The translations under genes were made by a program, and so were the position numbers. Under the pieces are notes generated by a model that made no database searches, had not been told where the DNA came from, and saw nothing but the letters and a program-made list of their open reading frames with translations. From the NCBI GenBank assembly GCA_029263855.1, contig JAJUFC010000020.1, forward strand, positions 1-40,971: a DNA stretch of 40,971 bases, written 5' to 3'. Shown here piece by piece: positions 24,097-33,000 of this stretch. The stretch is from Candidatus Thermochlorobacteriaceae bacterium (lineage in GTDB: Bacteria; Bacteroidota; Chlorobiia; Chlorobiales; Thermochlorobacteraceae). The first letter of the stretch is position 1; every line of letters begins with the position of its first letter.

Positions 24097-25761
24097 ATGC
24101 CAATGACAACGGAAAGCACGCTTCTTTTGGAACATCCACCCGAATTTTACGAGCGCGAAGACGCATACAAAACGCTTCTGCGCAAACTGCGACATCTCTC
24201 CGAACAAGTCCGATTAGGCGGCGGCGCGAAGGCGATTGAAAAGCACAAAGCCAAAGGCAAACTGACGGCGCGCGAGCGCATCGCCAAACTGCTCGATAGC
24301 GGCTCGCCGTTTTTGGAAATCGGCGAACTTGCCGCGTACGGAATGTATGAAGCCGAAGGCGGTTGCCCCTCGGCGGGCGTGGTCGTCGGCATCGGGAAGA
24401 TTCACGGGCGAAACTGCATGATTGTCGCCAACGACGCAACCGTCAAAGCGGGCGCGTGGTTTCCGATGACGGCGAAAAAGAACCTGCGCGCCCAAGAAAT
24501 CGCGATGGAAAACCGCTTGCCCGTCATTTACCTTGTCGACTCCGCAGGCGTGTTTCTGCCGATGCAAGACGAAATTTTCCCCGACAAAGAGCATTTCGGC
24601 AGGCAGTTTCGCAACAACGCCAAAATGAGCGCGATGGGCATTCCGCAAATCGCCGCCGTGATGGGCGCGTGCGTCGCAGGCGGCGCGTATCTGCCGATTA
24701 TGTGCGACGAAAGCCTCATCGTCGAAGGCACGGGCAGCATCTTCCTTGCCGCCTCGCACCTTGTCAAAGCCGCCATCGGCGAAGTGATTGACAACGAAAC
24801 GCTTGGCGGCGCGACGACGCAAACCGAAATCTCTGGCATCATCGACCACAAGGTCAAAAACGACGACGAGTGCTTGGAACGAATCCGACAAATCGTCTCC
24901 GCCTTTGGCGCAACGGCGAAAGCGGGCTTCGACCGCGTCTCGCCAAAGCCGCCCAAACGCAACGCATCAGAGACTCTCGGGCTTCTGCAACAAGATTTGA
25001 CCAAACCTTACGACGTGCGAAACTTGCTCGACTGCATCTGCGATGACGGCTCGCTCGTCGAATACAAAGCCAACTACGGCAAAACGATTCTCTGTGCCTA
25101 CGCACGCATTGACGGCTGGGCAGTAGGCATTGTCGCCAATCAACGGTTGATTGTTAAAAATGCCAAAGGTGAAATTCAAGTCGGCGGCGTGATTTATTCT
25201 GACAGTTCCGACAAAGCGGCGCGTTTCATTATGACGTGCAATCAAAAGAAAATTCCGCTCCTCTTCTTGCAAGACGTAACGGGCTTTATGGTCGGCAGTC
25301 GCGCTGAACACGGCGGCATCATCAAAGACGGGGCGAAGATGGTCAATGCGGTCTCGAACTCCGTTGTTCCGAAAATTACCATCATCACGGGGAACAGTTA
25401 CGGCGCAGGCAATTACGCGATGTGCGGCAAGGCTTATGACCCGCGATTCATCTTCGCGTATCCGCATGCGCAAATCGCCGTGATGGGCGGCAAGCAAGCC
25501 TCCGAAACCTTGCTCGGCATCAAACTCGCCCAAGTGGAAAAAGGCGGCAAGCACATCAGCGACAGCGAAAAGCAAGCCTTCCTCAAAGAGATTTCGGAGC
25601 GATACGAAAAGCAAATGAATCCGCTTTACGCGGCGGCGCGGCTGTGGGTCGACGGCATCATCAACCCCGTCGATACGCGCAACATCGTCTCTTATTGCAT
25701 CGAACTCGCCAACGAAAATCCTGACATTCCAAAGTTCAACCCTGGCGTGATTCAAACCTGA
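24097..25761 (+). CDS. Acyl-CoA carboxylase beta subunit (methylcrotonyl-CoA type)
   Basis: A carboxyltransferase of 554 residues; I start it at ATG 24097, since the upstream frame opens only with TTG. It has the full biotin-dependent carboxyltransferase layout. Several stretches are typical of methylcrotonyl-CoA carboxylase beta: YLVDSAGVFLPMQDEIFPDK, HFGRQFRNNAKMSAMGIPQI, VMGACVAGGAYLPIM and DNETLGGATTQTEISG. That enzyme acts in leucine degradation. A propionyl- or geranyl-CoA role cannot be excluded. The biotin carboxylase alpha subunit is not in the window. A strong terminator follows. Together with EtfAB it suggests branched-chain amino acid use. Confidence 0.92.
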   Translation: MPMTTESTLLLEHPPEFYEREDAYKTLLRKLRHLSEQVRLGGGAKAIEKHKAKGKLTARERIAKLLDSGSPFLEIGELAAYGMYEAEGGCPSAGVVVGIGKIHGRNCMIVANDATVKAGAWFPMTAKKNLRAQEIAMENRLPVIYLVDSAGVFLPMQDEIFPDKEHFGRQFRNNAKMSAMGIPQIAAVMGACVAGGAYLPIMCDESLIVEGTGSIFLAASHLVKAAIGEVIDNETLGGATTQTEISGIIDHKVKNDDECLERIRQIVSAFGATAKAGFDRVSPKPPKRNASETLGLLQQDLTKPYDVRNLLDCICDDGSLVEYKANYGKTILCAYARIDGWAVGIVANQRLIVKNAKGEIQVGGVIYSDSSDKAARFIMTCNQKKIPLLFLQDVTGFMVGSRAEHGGIIKDGAKMVNAVSNSVVPKITIITGNSYGAGNYAMCGKAYDPRFIFAYPHAQIAVMGGKQASETLLGIKLAQVEKGGKHISDSEKQAFLKEISERYEKQMNPLYAAARLWVDGIINPVDTRNIVSYCIELANENPDIPKFNPGVIQT

Positions 25762-25771
25762 CTCGAAAGAA

Positions 25772-25800
25772 AAAGCGGCTCCCGAGAGAAGAGCCGCTTT
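25772..25800. terminator. Bidirectional terminator between convergent genes
   Basis: AAAGCGGCTC (25772-25781) pairs exactly with GAGCCGCTTT (25791-25800) around a 9-base loop. T-runs follow on both strands, so it can end both the carboxylase transcript and the T9SS cargo transcript. Confidence 0.9.
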
Positions 25801-25839
25801 TCCTCAAAGAACAGAGCCAGCGAAAAAGAGAAAATCGGT

Positions 25840-28545
25840 TTACTTCACGAGCATCATCTTCTTCGTTTCGACGAAGTTGCCCGCTTGCAAGCGATAGAAA
25901 TACAAGCCGCTCGCCAGCCCGCTCGCGTTGAACGATTGCGCATAGCGTCCCGCCGCTTGTTCGCCATTGACGAGCGTCGCCACTTCTCTGCCAAGCATAT
26001 CATAGATTTTTAACAGAACCTTTGAGCGCGTGGGCAGTTCGTAGGCAATCGTCGTCGTCGGGTTGAACGGGTTCGGATAGTTCTGCATCAAAGCGAACTT
26101 CGTCGGGAGCGAAACATTCACTTCAATAATCGGGCTGTATTCAAAGCGACCGTCAAAATCCACTTGCTTCAAGCGGTAGTAGACTTTTTCGGCGTTGAAC
26201 GAGCCGCGATCGACAAAAGAGTAGGATTGCGCTTCGCTTGTGGTGCCTGCGCCTCGGACGAAGCCGATTTGCGCGAAGTTCTCGCGATCGAGCGAGCGCT
26301 CGACTTCAAAGCCCGCGTTATTGAGTTCCGACGCGGTGCGCCACGAAAGATGAACTTCGCCGTTTTTGAACATTCCTTCAAACGCAGTGAGTTCGACGGG
26401 CAGTTGGTTCGTCGCGTCGCTGGCAAGCCCAAATTCGCTCGTGGGCGGAAGCGAAATGCCCGTGCGCAACACATTGGGCGCGGCAGGCGTGCCACTGTTC
26501 GTCCCCGGCGCGCCAAGCAAGCCCCACGGCGATAAGCCGCTTGGGCGATGCACGACGCGCAAGGTCGTAATGTCGCTAATGCCGCCAAAGCCCGTCGGCG
26601 AAATCGTAACCGATGCCGTGCCGCCCGCCAGCCCATTGCTTACGTCAAGCGACCAATAGCCATCAGGCGCAAGGTTGACAAGGTTTAGCGGTCCATCGGT
26701 CAGCGGCAAGCCCGTATTTCCAGGGTCAGCAGGGATAAAGCGCGCCGTGAGCCGTCCGCCCGCTGTCGGAGCCGCCGTGTAGTTGACCGAAATCGCTTTT
26801 CGAGCCGTGCCATCGCCGACGGGGAAATCGCGCACGCCCGTTGTCGTGCCAATCCAACGGCTGAAGCGACCAAAAATGCGTCCCGTCGTTCCTGGTGTCA
26901 ATGTTCCCGCGCTTGTTGGGCTTACGCCGAGCGTCAGCGTGTCCGAACCCGCGAGGACGAGCGTTCGGGCATTCACTCCAAGCGTGAGCGTGCCGCGCAC
27001 TTGTAGGTTTCCTCCCAAAACCACCAAATCAGATGTGGTATTATAGGTCAGGTTATTGACCGAGCGAGAGGGTGGAATTTCGCCTCCTGAAGTAATAAAC
27101 GGCGGCGGCGTTGTGCCTGCAAACACAACATATGAAAGGTTGTAGGTTGCCGTCAGCCCAACCGATAGACCGCCCGTGATACTACCCACGCCGCGTTGCA
27201 GGGCGCAGGTTGGGGTCGTAACGCCGTCGTTAATCGTATTGTCAATCGAGAGCAATCCATTCGTGTTCAACGTGCCGCTGACAATGTTGAGCGTGGAGGA
27301 AATGTTGAACGGATTGGTTCCAGGCGCAATCGTTACGCCAGCGGGGTTGTTAATCGCCAAAAGGCGCACTACGCCGACGGGCGTGCCCGTAAAGTTGCCC
27401 GTGCCTGAAATCGTTTGCGGCGACGTGCCGTTCATCACGATAGCCGCGCCCACGCGCGAGCAGTTTGCCGTGCCATTCAGCGTGAGGTTGCCGCCCAAGT
27501 TGAGCGTGCGCCCCGACGCGCCGTTGAAGAGATTGAATGTCGCGCCCGATTGGATGGTGAAATCGCCTGCAATCGTAAGCGTGTTGCCCGTGATGTTGTT
27601 GAAATCAAGAGTCGATGGCGAAGAAAGCGTTAGCCCGCCGATATCGACGGGAACGTCAATCGTTACAACCGCACCTGAGGAAATCACAACTTTGTCACCG
27701 GGTAACGGCACTTGTCCGCCCACCCACGTGGCTGGAGCCGACCAGTTTCCACCAGGCGCGTTTGCAGTAATCGTCGAGGCTTCATCGACGATAAGGCTAT
27801 CGATCCAAGCGTCATGGCTGCTCCACGCATTGACGGCTTCGAGGGCGATGCGGGCGTTGGCAACTTTGTAGGCGGCGGGAATGACCGCGCCTCTCCACAG
27901 CCAGTTTGCCGAGCCCGTCGCAGGCGCAGTGCCGATGACTTCCCACGTCGTGCCGCCATTTGACGATGCCAAAATACGTAGCGTGAAACTGCCCGTGCTG
28001 TAAAAATACTTGAATCGTATGCGGGGCGTGGCAGACGCGCTTAAATCAAACGCAGGCGAATAGAGGCGTCGCACATTGCGCCCTGCTGTTCCGGTTCCTG
28101 CGGTGAACCAGTCGTTGAACCAGAGCGCCGTGGTGCCAGCGGGGCTGAACGCCGCGGGCGGTTTCGTGCCGTTTGTCTGCACGGTGTCATTGACGTAAAA
28201 ATTGTTTGGGCTGGGGCGATTGACGACCCACTCGCCCCCAGAAACCGTGAGAACGCGCTCGGCGATTTCAAAGTCGCGCGCGCCATCGCCGGTGATGCGG
28301 GCAGATGGAGAAGCGGGCGAAGTGCGATGCGTTACGCGCGGCGGCGTGGCAATCGGGCTGGTGATGCCCGTCGTAACGCGCTCTGCCGTCCACCCCGCAG
28401 GCGCGACGAGCGAGTCGGCAGGCGGACCGACATCCGTCATCGCATTGAAGGGTTCAGTGAAATAGGTTTGGGCATTGGCGCGCGATTCGTTGAAGAAGAC
28501 GAGCGCAAGAAGCAGCAACGAAAGAATCGAAAGTCTGTGTTTCAT
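25840..28545 (-). CDS. Secreted protein with T9SS type A sorting domain
   Basis: A 901-residue secreted protein. It starts at ATG 28545 (MKHRLSILSLLLLALVFF, then a signal cleavage near ANAQ). The N-terminal 240 residues resemble a MAM/jelly-roll adhesion-type domain. A long beta-helix-like repeat region follows, opening with a G8-like segment (GNWSAPATWVGGQVPLPGDK) and continuing with LTIAGDFTIQ-type strands. The last 85 residues are a canonical type IX sorting domain: NYPNPFNPTTTIAYELP, YDMLGREVATLVNGEQAAG, GLYFYRLQAGNFVETKKMML. It should be exported by T9SS and anchored or released at the surface. A role in adhesion is inferred. Confidence 0.9.
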   Translation of the reverse strand: MKHRLSILSLLLLALVFFNESRANAQTYFTEPFNAMTDVGPPADSLVAPAGWTAERVTTGITSPIATPPRVTHRTSPASPSARITGDGARDFEIAERVLTVSGGEWVVNRPSPNNFYVNDTVQTNGTKPPAAFSPAGTTALWFNDWFTAGTGTAGRNVRRLYSPAFDLSASATPRIRFKYFYSTGSFTLRILASSNGGTTWEVIGTAPATGSANWLWRGAVIPAAYKVANARIALEAVNAWSSHDAWIDSLIVDEASTITANAPGGNWSAPATWVGGQVPLPGDKVVISSGAVVTIDVPVDIGGLTLSSPSTLDFNNITGNTLTIAGDFTIQSGATFNLFNGASGRTLNLGGNLTLNGTANCSRVGAAIVMNGTSPQTISGTGNFTGTPVGVVRLLAINNPAGVTIAPGTNPFNISSTLNIVSGTLNTNGLLSIDNTINDGVTTPTCALQRGVGSITGGLSVGLTATYNLSYVVFAGTTPPPFITSGGEIPPSRSVNNLTYNTTSDLVVLGGNLQVRGTLTLGVNARTLVLAGSDTLTLGVSPTSAGTLTPGTTGRIFGRFSRWIGTTTGVRDFPVGDGTARKAISVNYTAAPTAGGRLTARFIPADPGNTGLPLTDGPLNLVNLAPDGYWSLDVSNGLAGGTASVTISPTGFGGISDITTLRVVHRPSGLSPWGLLGAPGTNSGTPAAPNVLRTGISLPPTSEFGLASDATNQLPVELTAFEGMFKNGEVHLSWRTASELNNAGFEVERSLDRENFAQIGFVRGAGTTSEAQSYSFVDRGSFNAEKVYYRLKQVDFDGRFEYSPIIEVNVSLPTKFALMQNYPNPFNPTTTIAYELPTRSKVLLKIYDMLGREVATLVNGEQAAGRYAQSFNASGLASGLYFYRLQAGNFVETKKMMLVK

Positions 28546-28643
28546 TGTTTTGCGATGTTTGATTGTGAAAGATGAGCGTGAAAGAACGATTTTTGACAAT
28601 ATCGCCTTTTGGTTGCTCATTTTCAACAAGCGGCGGCGCGATT

Positions 28644-28655
28644 TGACGCGCGTCA
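28644..28655. promoter_or_regulatory. Perfect 12-bp palindrome upstream of the T9SS cargo gene
   Basis: TGACGCGCGTCA is a perfect palindrome 99 bases upstream of the minus-strand start at 28545. It could be an operator, but GC-rich palindromes of this length also arise by chance. The 164-base gap holds no gene I can support. Confidence 0.3.
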
Positions 28656-28709
28656 CGTCGTTTATGCGTCCTCAACGAGCGCGAATAAAAGCAAATCTTG
28701 TGATGCGAA

Positions 28710-29618
28710 TCAAAAGTGCAAGAAGGAGTGAATGTCAGGTTCGTAAATCAAGCGCAAAAACGTGCTGAGCCGCTCGCGCTCTTGATTGATGGGAATGCCA
28801 ACCACAATGCCTATCATCAAATCTTGTGAAATGGCGACGCGCATCTGCGGACGAATGACCATATCGAACTTGCCGTCGTCCTGAACGCTCTTGTTGAACT
28901 CCACGCCGATAAAGTTGCGCGTGCCGCTAATCATGTAGTGAAAGTTTGTATTCGCTTCATACTTCCACCCTTTGAATCCTTGCTTAAAGTCCTGAAAAAA
29001 CTTAAAGCCTGTGTAGAGGAGCGTATGCCAATTATTGCCCCAACGCTTTGCCGCCACGAAAAATGGATTGTAAAGATTGCCCGCGAAAATCGGCGCGTTT
29101 CGAATCACGTCCAAATCGCTGAACTCCAATTCGTTGAGGTAGCCTAACGCCATAGAGGTTTGCAAGTCTTGTGAGACGAAGAAACTCCATTGCGTCGCGA
29201 ACTTGATGGATTCCACGCGGCTCGACGGTCTATCATTATTTCGCTGTCTAGCCCGATTGATGGTAACGGGAATCTCAAACTCCAATCCTAATCGGTCAAT
29301 CGGGGCGAATTCGTATTCGATGAGCATAGTGTAGGCATCGTAGGAGGTTTGGTCGGTCAAGCCGAGACCGACGTTCCATTCGGCTTCGCCTTTGCGCGCG
29401 CCCAAGTCGCGAATGAGGTCAATGAAGAGCGGCTCGGCATGAAGCACTTTATCGGGTTCGCGCCGTTCCTCGATGTGTGCGATATAAAGCGAATCGCGGC
29501 GTTCATTGCGCGCGTCAATTTTCGCCTTGATGGAATCCATTGGAAGCCGATTTTCTTGGGCAAGGAGCGACGCGCTCAAAAAGAAAAAGCTGACGAAAAG
29601 AGAGAAGATTCTTGGCAT
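28710..29618 (-). CDS. Outer-membrane barrel-like protein, conserved family
   Basis: A 302-residue exported protein (signal MPRIFSLFVSFFFLSASLLAQ). After a charged helix comes the phrase HAEPLFIDLIRDLGARKGEA and then WNVGLGL, which I have seen in a family common in Bacteroidota. The rest is alternating beta strands with aromatic ends (LLYTGFKFFQDF, MVIRPQMRVAIS, FLRLIYEPDIHSFLHF), the pattern of an outer-membrane barrel of about 12 strands. Function unknown. A terminator-like hairpin (29645-29672) separates it from the small gene upstream. Confidence 0.78.
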   Translation of the reverse strand: MPRIFSLFVSFFFLSASLLAQENRLPMDSIKAKIDARNERRDSLYIAHIEERREPDKVLHAEPLFIDLIRDLGARKGEAEWNVGLGLTDQTSYDAYTMLIEYEFAPIDRLGLEFEIPVTINRARQRNNDRPSSRVESIKFATQWSFFVSQDLQTSMALGYLNELEFSDLDVIRNAPIFAGNLYNPFFVAAKRWGNNWHTLLYTGFKFFQDFKQGFKGWKYEANTNFHYMISGTRNFIGVEFNKSVQDDGKFDMVIRPQMRVAISQDLMIGIVVGIPINQERERLSTFLRLIYEPDIHSFLHF

Positions 29619-29644
29619 TGCGTTGAAAGAATAATTGAATTGAA

Positions 29645-29672
29645 AAATTTTGAGGACGGCATACTTGCCGTC
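29645..29672 (-). terminator. Minus-strand terminator after the small exported protein
   Basis: GACGGCA (29655-29661) pairs with TGCCGTC (29666-29672) around a TACT loop. Reading the minus strand, the hairpin is followed after three bases by AAAATTTTT. This probably ends the transcript of the C25 peptidase and the 113-residue protein. Confidence 0.72.
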
Positions 29673-29709
29673 AACTGAATTTGAAATGATGTGAAGGGGC
29701 GGCGAAAGC

Positions 29710-30051
29710 CTAAATGAGCAAGGCGCAGAGTTTGTGAATTGAGATGAGCGGCGGCAGGACAGCGGCGGCGGGGCAGTCGTTCGAGACAGCGTAGGTTAAC
29801 GTTGCGCAAAAGCCGTCGGAATTGTAGTCTGCTTGCAAAAGGGGAGAGTCGATGTCCGTGAACTTGATTAGATGCTTGAGCGGCGATCGCTTCACGCACT
29901 CGTCAGAAGCATCGTTTGCTTCCAAATGCGCGACGACTTCATGAAGCGCGACGCGATACGGCGCGTAAAGTGCGAGCGCGTTGGTTGCGTCCGCCAAAAA
30001 AGCGATGAAAAGGAGCGAAGCAAGAATCGTTTGAAATCGAGTTCGTTTCAT
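29710..30051 (-). CDS. Small exported protein with four cysteines, unknown
   Basis: A 113-residue protein with a signal peptide (MKRTRFQTILASLLFIAFLADATNA, first 20-25 residues). The mature part has a His-rich helix (RVALHEVVAHLEAN) and four Cys residues in the second half. The start codon is 2 bases after the peptidase stop (TAACG-ATG), so it is probably translated by coupling and belongs to that transcript. I do not recognise the family. A partner or chaperone of the peptidase, or a metal-binding protein, are possibilities only. Confidence 0.6.
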   Translation of the reverse strand: MKRTRFQTILASLLFIAFLADATNALALYAPYRVALHEVVAHLEANDASDECVKRSPLKHLIKFTDIDSPLLQADYNSDGFCATLTYAVSNDCPAAAVLPPLISIHKLCALLI

Positions 30052-30053
30052 CG

Positions 30054-33000
30054 TTAGCGAATAACCGCAAGTTTTTCTGTTTTGGTAATGCTCTCTTTTG
30101 GCGTTTTGATGTTGATGCGGTAGATGTAGACGCCATTGGCGATTAAATCGCCGTCGTTGTCGCGCCCGTCCCAGCGCACACGGTATAAGCCTTCGCCATT
30201 GCCGTTGAACGATTCGTTGAGTGTCGGCATAACATCAATTTCTTTAATCATTCTGCCTGCGACGGTGTAGATGCGAATTTTGAACTCAGTGGGTCGGTCA
30301 TCGGGTTCGCCCGTCATTCGGAATGCAAAGAAGGTTTCGTCGCGGAACGGGTTTGGATAGTTGTAGAGGTTCTGAATTTTGAAATCGGACTCGACGCTGA
30401 ATGCGACGACCGATTGCGCGCTATCGGCGAGGTTGCCAGAAGCGTCGCGCGCGGTAACGCGGAGCGTGTCGCGTCCGTCAGGCAGTTCCGGCGTGAAGAT
30501 GACGGTCGCCGTTTTGTTTGTTGCCGTCGCGGGCGTGAACGAGACGCGAGAATCGTTGAAGTAAATCGGCGTTTGACCCAGTTTGATGGAGAAGAGCGAC
30601 GTATCGGCGATGGGAATCGGGCTATCGTCGGTTGCCGAAACAACAATGCGCGGCTTGCGCGGCACGAGCGCGCCGCTTGTGATGCGTTGCCCGTTGAAGG
30701 TAATGTCGAGCCTTGGCGAAAGCGAATCGCCCGCGATGAACGTTTGCCGAAACGCTTGGTTGTTGAAGCGCGAGACTTCTTGGACGCGGTTGTCGGGGTC
30801 TAACTCTGCGCTGAAAATTTGCGCGCCGCTGAGCGCGTTAGTTGGAACGGTGAAGTTGAGCGAGCGACGTTGATTGGGCGCGAGCGCGCTATCAATCACG
30901 ACGCTTTGCAAGAAACGACGGGATTGCGAGGCGGGAGACTGAACGGATAAATCAACGCGGATTGGCGAAACAGCCGCCATGCCAATGTTTTGGAGTTGAA
31001 GTTGAAGTTGCATCGACTCGCCTTGACGCACGGTGTCGCGCGCCGCCGTGAAAAGTCGGTTTGAGGTCGCAAGGTCGCCTGTGGTGGTGAAGTTCAGCGA
31101 GAGCGATTGAAGCGAAGGCGATACGCCGTTTGGCACGTCGCGCATAAGATTGACGCGCAATTTGAGGAACGGATATTGCGCCGCTGACACGTTCATCAGG
31201 TTGAACTGACTGCCTGACGAAATGGTCAGGAGCGAGTCGTCCGTGCCGTCGCGCCGAACGCCGATAACCGTTATCATCACTTTGGCGTTTGGCGAGGGTA
31301 AGGAGGCTTGCCATGAGAGCATGCCCCACTGTGCGGCAGGTCCAATCGGGTCGGTTTCAATCGTCGCCATTCGTCTCGGAACACGAATGACGGTATCAAT
31401 CACGGTCGGACGAAGCGCGGAATCGCACCCACTATTCGGAAAACAACGCCGTCCCCAATCTTCAAAATAAACGCGCCTATCTTTTGAACCTGCAAACACC
31501 CACGATTCACGGAATCGGAGCGAACCAAATCGCACACTGCCTAATTGCACAAAGCGATTGAGGACTTCGGGCGCGAACGGCAAGAACGCAAATCCATCAG
31601 GAATATCCTGCACGGCATCAACCAACGAAACCATCAACACGGCATGTTGCGGCAAACTATCAATGAGCGCGAGCAAGCGGGGCACAACGGCTGTATCGGG
31701 CGGACCATCTACGCCGATGGCGCGCAGTAAATCAAAATTTTGAACGGGCGTTGGAAACAAACTTTTCGCCGTGTCCAAAATCGAGATGTTCAAGCCGCGA
31801 ATTTGCGCGGTGAGGGGCGGCACTTGATTGAAATGCACGCAATCGCCGACGGCAATCTCGTAGAAAAAGCGTCCGAAATAATCATACATCAACGCGCCGA
31901 CTGAACGCAGACGGAATCGCTCTTCGCCGCTTGCAATCGTAACGCCATCGGTATTGACGCGCACATTTTCAAGCGTGTTCAAACCAATTTGTTTGCCACG
32001 CGGACTCCAACGAATTTGGTGCATTGCGCCGTTCAGCGTATCAAAGCGAGCCGTTTGCAGTCGCCATGGCGTTGTGCTCCCGTCTGCATTGCGGATTCGC
32101 ACGCGCCAATAGTAAGGAATGTTCAAAATCGGATTGAACTGCGGTCGCCAAGTTGTAATGAGCGTGTCTTCTTGCAAATCGCCGCTGATGCGCTTGGCGG
32201 GACTATCAAACGACATCGTGGTGTCTAACTCAAATTGATACGTTCTGCCGTTGCCTAATCCTGCACTGCTACTGATGATGCTGAACGCAGGATTGCTTGC
32301 AGGCAAAACGGAAAAGTTATACGGCATCGTGCCGACCACATCGTTCGGAAAAACGATAATCGTAGTGCGTGCGGTGTTGTTGGCAGGATTAACTTCGTCA
32401 ATCGTAACGTCTTCATTGACACGAAACTCCAACTCGCGTGCGCCGGTGCGGTTGCGAAAGTTCAAACGAATGATGAGCGAATCGCGCACTAAAATTTTGG
32501 AGAAGAGCGTATCGGCAATTTTTGTAAATGCGCCGCCGCCTTGTGCGCGTTCATAAATGCGCAGGCTCACGCTATCGGGCGAAGCAATGCCAAAATTGCG
32601 CGCCGACACTTTAACGAATTGGTCGTCTTGCTCGAAAATCGTTTGCGATTGAAAGACGACGTCGGTTGGCTGAATGTCAAAATCAGGTTTGCGCGGCACG
32701 ATGATGGGCTGGGCGGGGTCGCCTTGAATGTTGTATTGGTCGAGCGTGCAGATGTTAATCGCCGACCAGAAAAACGTTTGCGCTAAAAGCGTTTGATACG
32801 CCGCGTTCCAAATTAAGCCGACTTCGCGGAGCGTATCGGCGATGGCACGATATGACGCACGATTGAGCACATCGTCTGGACCGACATAGCCGTAGCCCGC
32901 CGTGCCAATGAAATTCGTCGCGCCCGCTTGCGGAAGAAAGACAAAGGTTTCGCCGAAGGTGCGCCGATTTGGTTCGGCAAAGCGTCCCGTGTGGCACGTC

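Noticed and set aside
24214-25755. Long minus-strand frames (225 and 262 codons) opposite the carboxylase gene
   Set aside because: They are antisense to a clear carboxyltransferase and have no recognisable domain.
26164-28465. Several open frames of 80-231 codons on the plus strand across the T9SS cargo gene
   Set aside because: They mirror the low-complexity, GC-rich opposite-strand gene; no motif, ribosome binding site or signal peptide supports them.
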